Of a stretch of 64,000 nucleotides of DNA, positions 63,905 to 64,000 are shown one piece after another. Below the pieces are notes generated by a model, which did no database searches, was not told the origin of the DNA, and saw only the letters and a list, made by a program, of their open reading frames with translations. The DNA comes from Oceanicoccus sagamiensis (GTDB taxonomy: Bacteria; Pseudomonadota; Gammaproteobacteria; Pseudomonadales; Dasaniaceae), in the NCBI RefSeq assembly GCF_002117105.1, contig NZ_CP019343.1:806001-870000 (forward strand). Reading direction: 5' to 3'. Made by a program: the position numbers and the translations under genes. Position 1 is the first letter of the stretch. Each line of letters opens with the position of its first letter.

Positions 63905-64000
63905 TAGAGAACTCCACCAGGGATGCTTTTAGTTATCACGCGATACTGCGCAGTGTGGCCAATCTAGACCTTAAAGCATAGTTCAAGGTCAACACCCCAA

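Overview
The window is a stretch of a gammaproteobacterial chromosome, most likely from a marine, Cellvibrionales- or Pseudomonas-related heterotroph. The evidence is the gene order (hrcA, grpE-dnaK-dnaJ-dapB, recN, fur/bamE, rnfH-ratA, smpB, ssrA), a tmRNA tag of the gammaproteobacterial type (ANDDNYGAQLAA), a Pseudomonas-like isocitrate lyase and Fur, several PEP-CTERM proteins and a periplasmic nitrate reductase. This placement is inferred from sequence recognition only; no phylogeny was run.

Layout. 1-3700: 3' -truncated carB, carA (TTG start) and a leader with a terminator that looks like an attenuator. 4.0-13.4 kb: a PEP-CTERM protein, then a glyoxylate-shunt region (aceK, an LLM flavin oxidoreductase, rraA, aceA, a divergent LysR regulator, malate synthase G). 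13.5-18.7 kb: csrA, a divergent pair of XRE regulators with palindromic operators, a YebC/YeeN-type gene, small unknown proteins, a second LysR and a GST. 18.7-31.4 kb: housekeeping and heat-shock core (dapB, dnaJ, dnaK, grpE, hrcA, a PPOX protein, recN, fur, bamE, rnfH, ratA, an SNF transporter, smpB), with sigma-32-like promoters before grpE and dnaK. 31.7-36.7 kb: an RND efflux pair with a divergent TetR gene and a perfect palindromic operator.

36.9-47.0 kb: the tmRNA gene ssrA and a genomic island of about 9.7 kb integrated in its 3' end. The island has a P4-type tyrosine integrase, an AlpA-like gene, unknown genes and a tightly coupled minus-strand operon encoding a His-Xaa-Ser radical-SAM modification system: HxsD, HxsB, HxsC, HxsA, a TIGR03982-like membrane protein, a MauG-like di-heme protein broken by a homopolymer frameshift, and two paralogous secreted coiled-coil proteins. 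This system has been described only bioinformatically, its chemistry and product are unknown, and the two paralogues look like undescribed partners. It is the most interesting locus in the window. att repeats, arm-like repeats and the displaced ssrA terminator define the island.

47-54.9 kb: an accessory zone with three PEP-CTERM proteins, an LRR protein, a sulfotransferase-like protein, a frameshifted M23 peptidase, a SEC-C protein and an RluA-type pseudouridine synthase. 55.2-59.9 kb: nap operon napD-A-B-C, a 45-residue TIGR02808-like membrane protein, and napF. 59.8-60.3 kb: an exact 100-bp-period tandem array of the dispersed GTAGGGTGGATTATAATCCACC element, which also occurs at five other places. 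60.3-63.9 kb: a heterodimeric ABC exporter.
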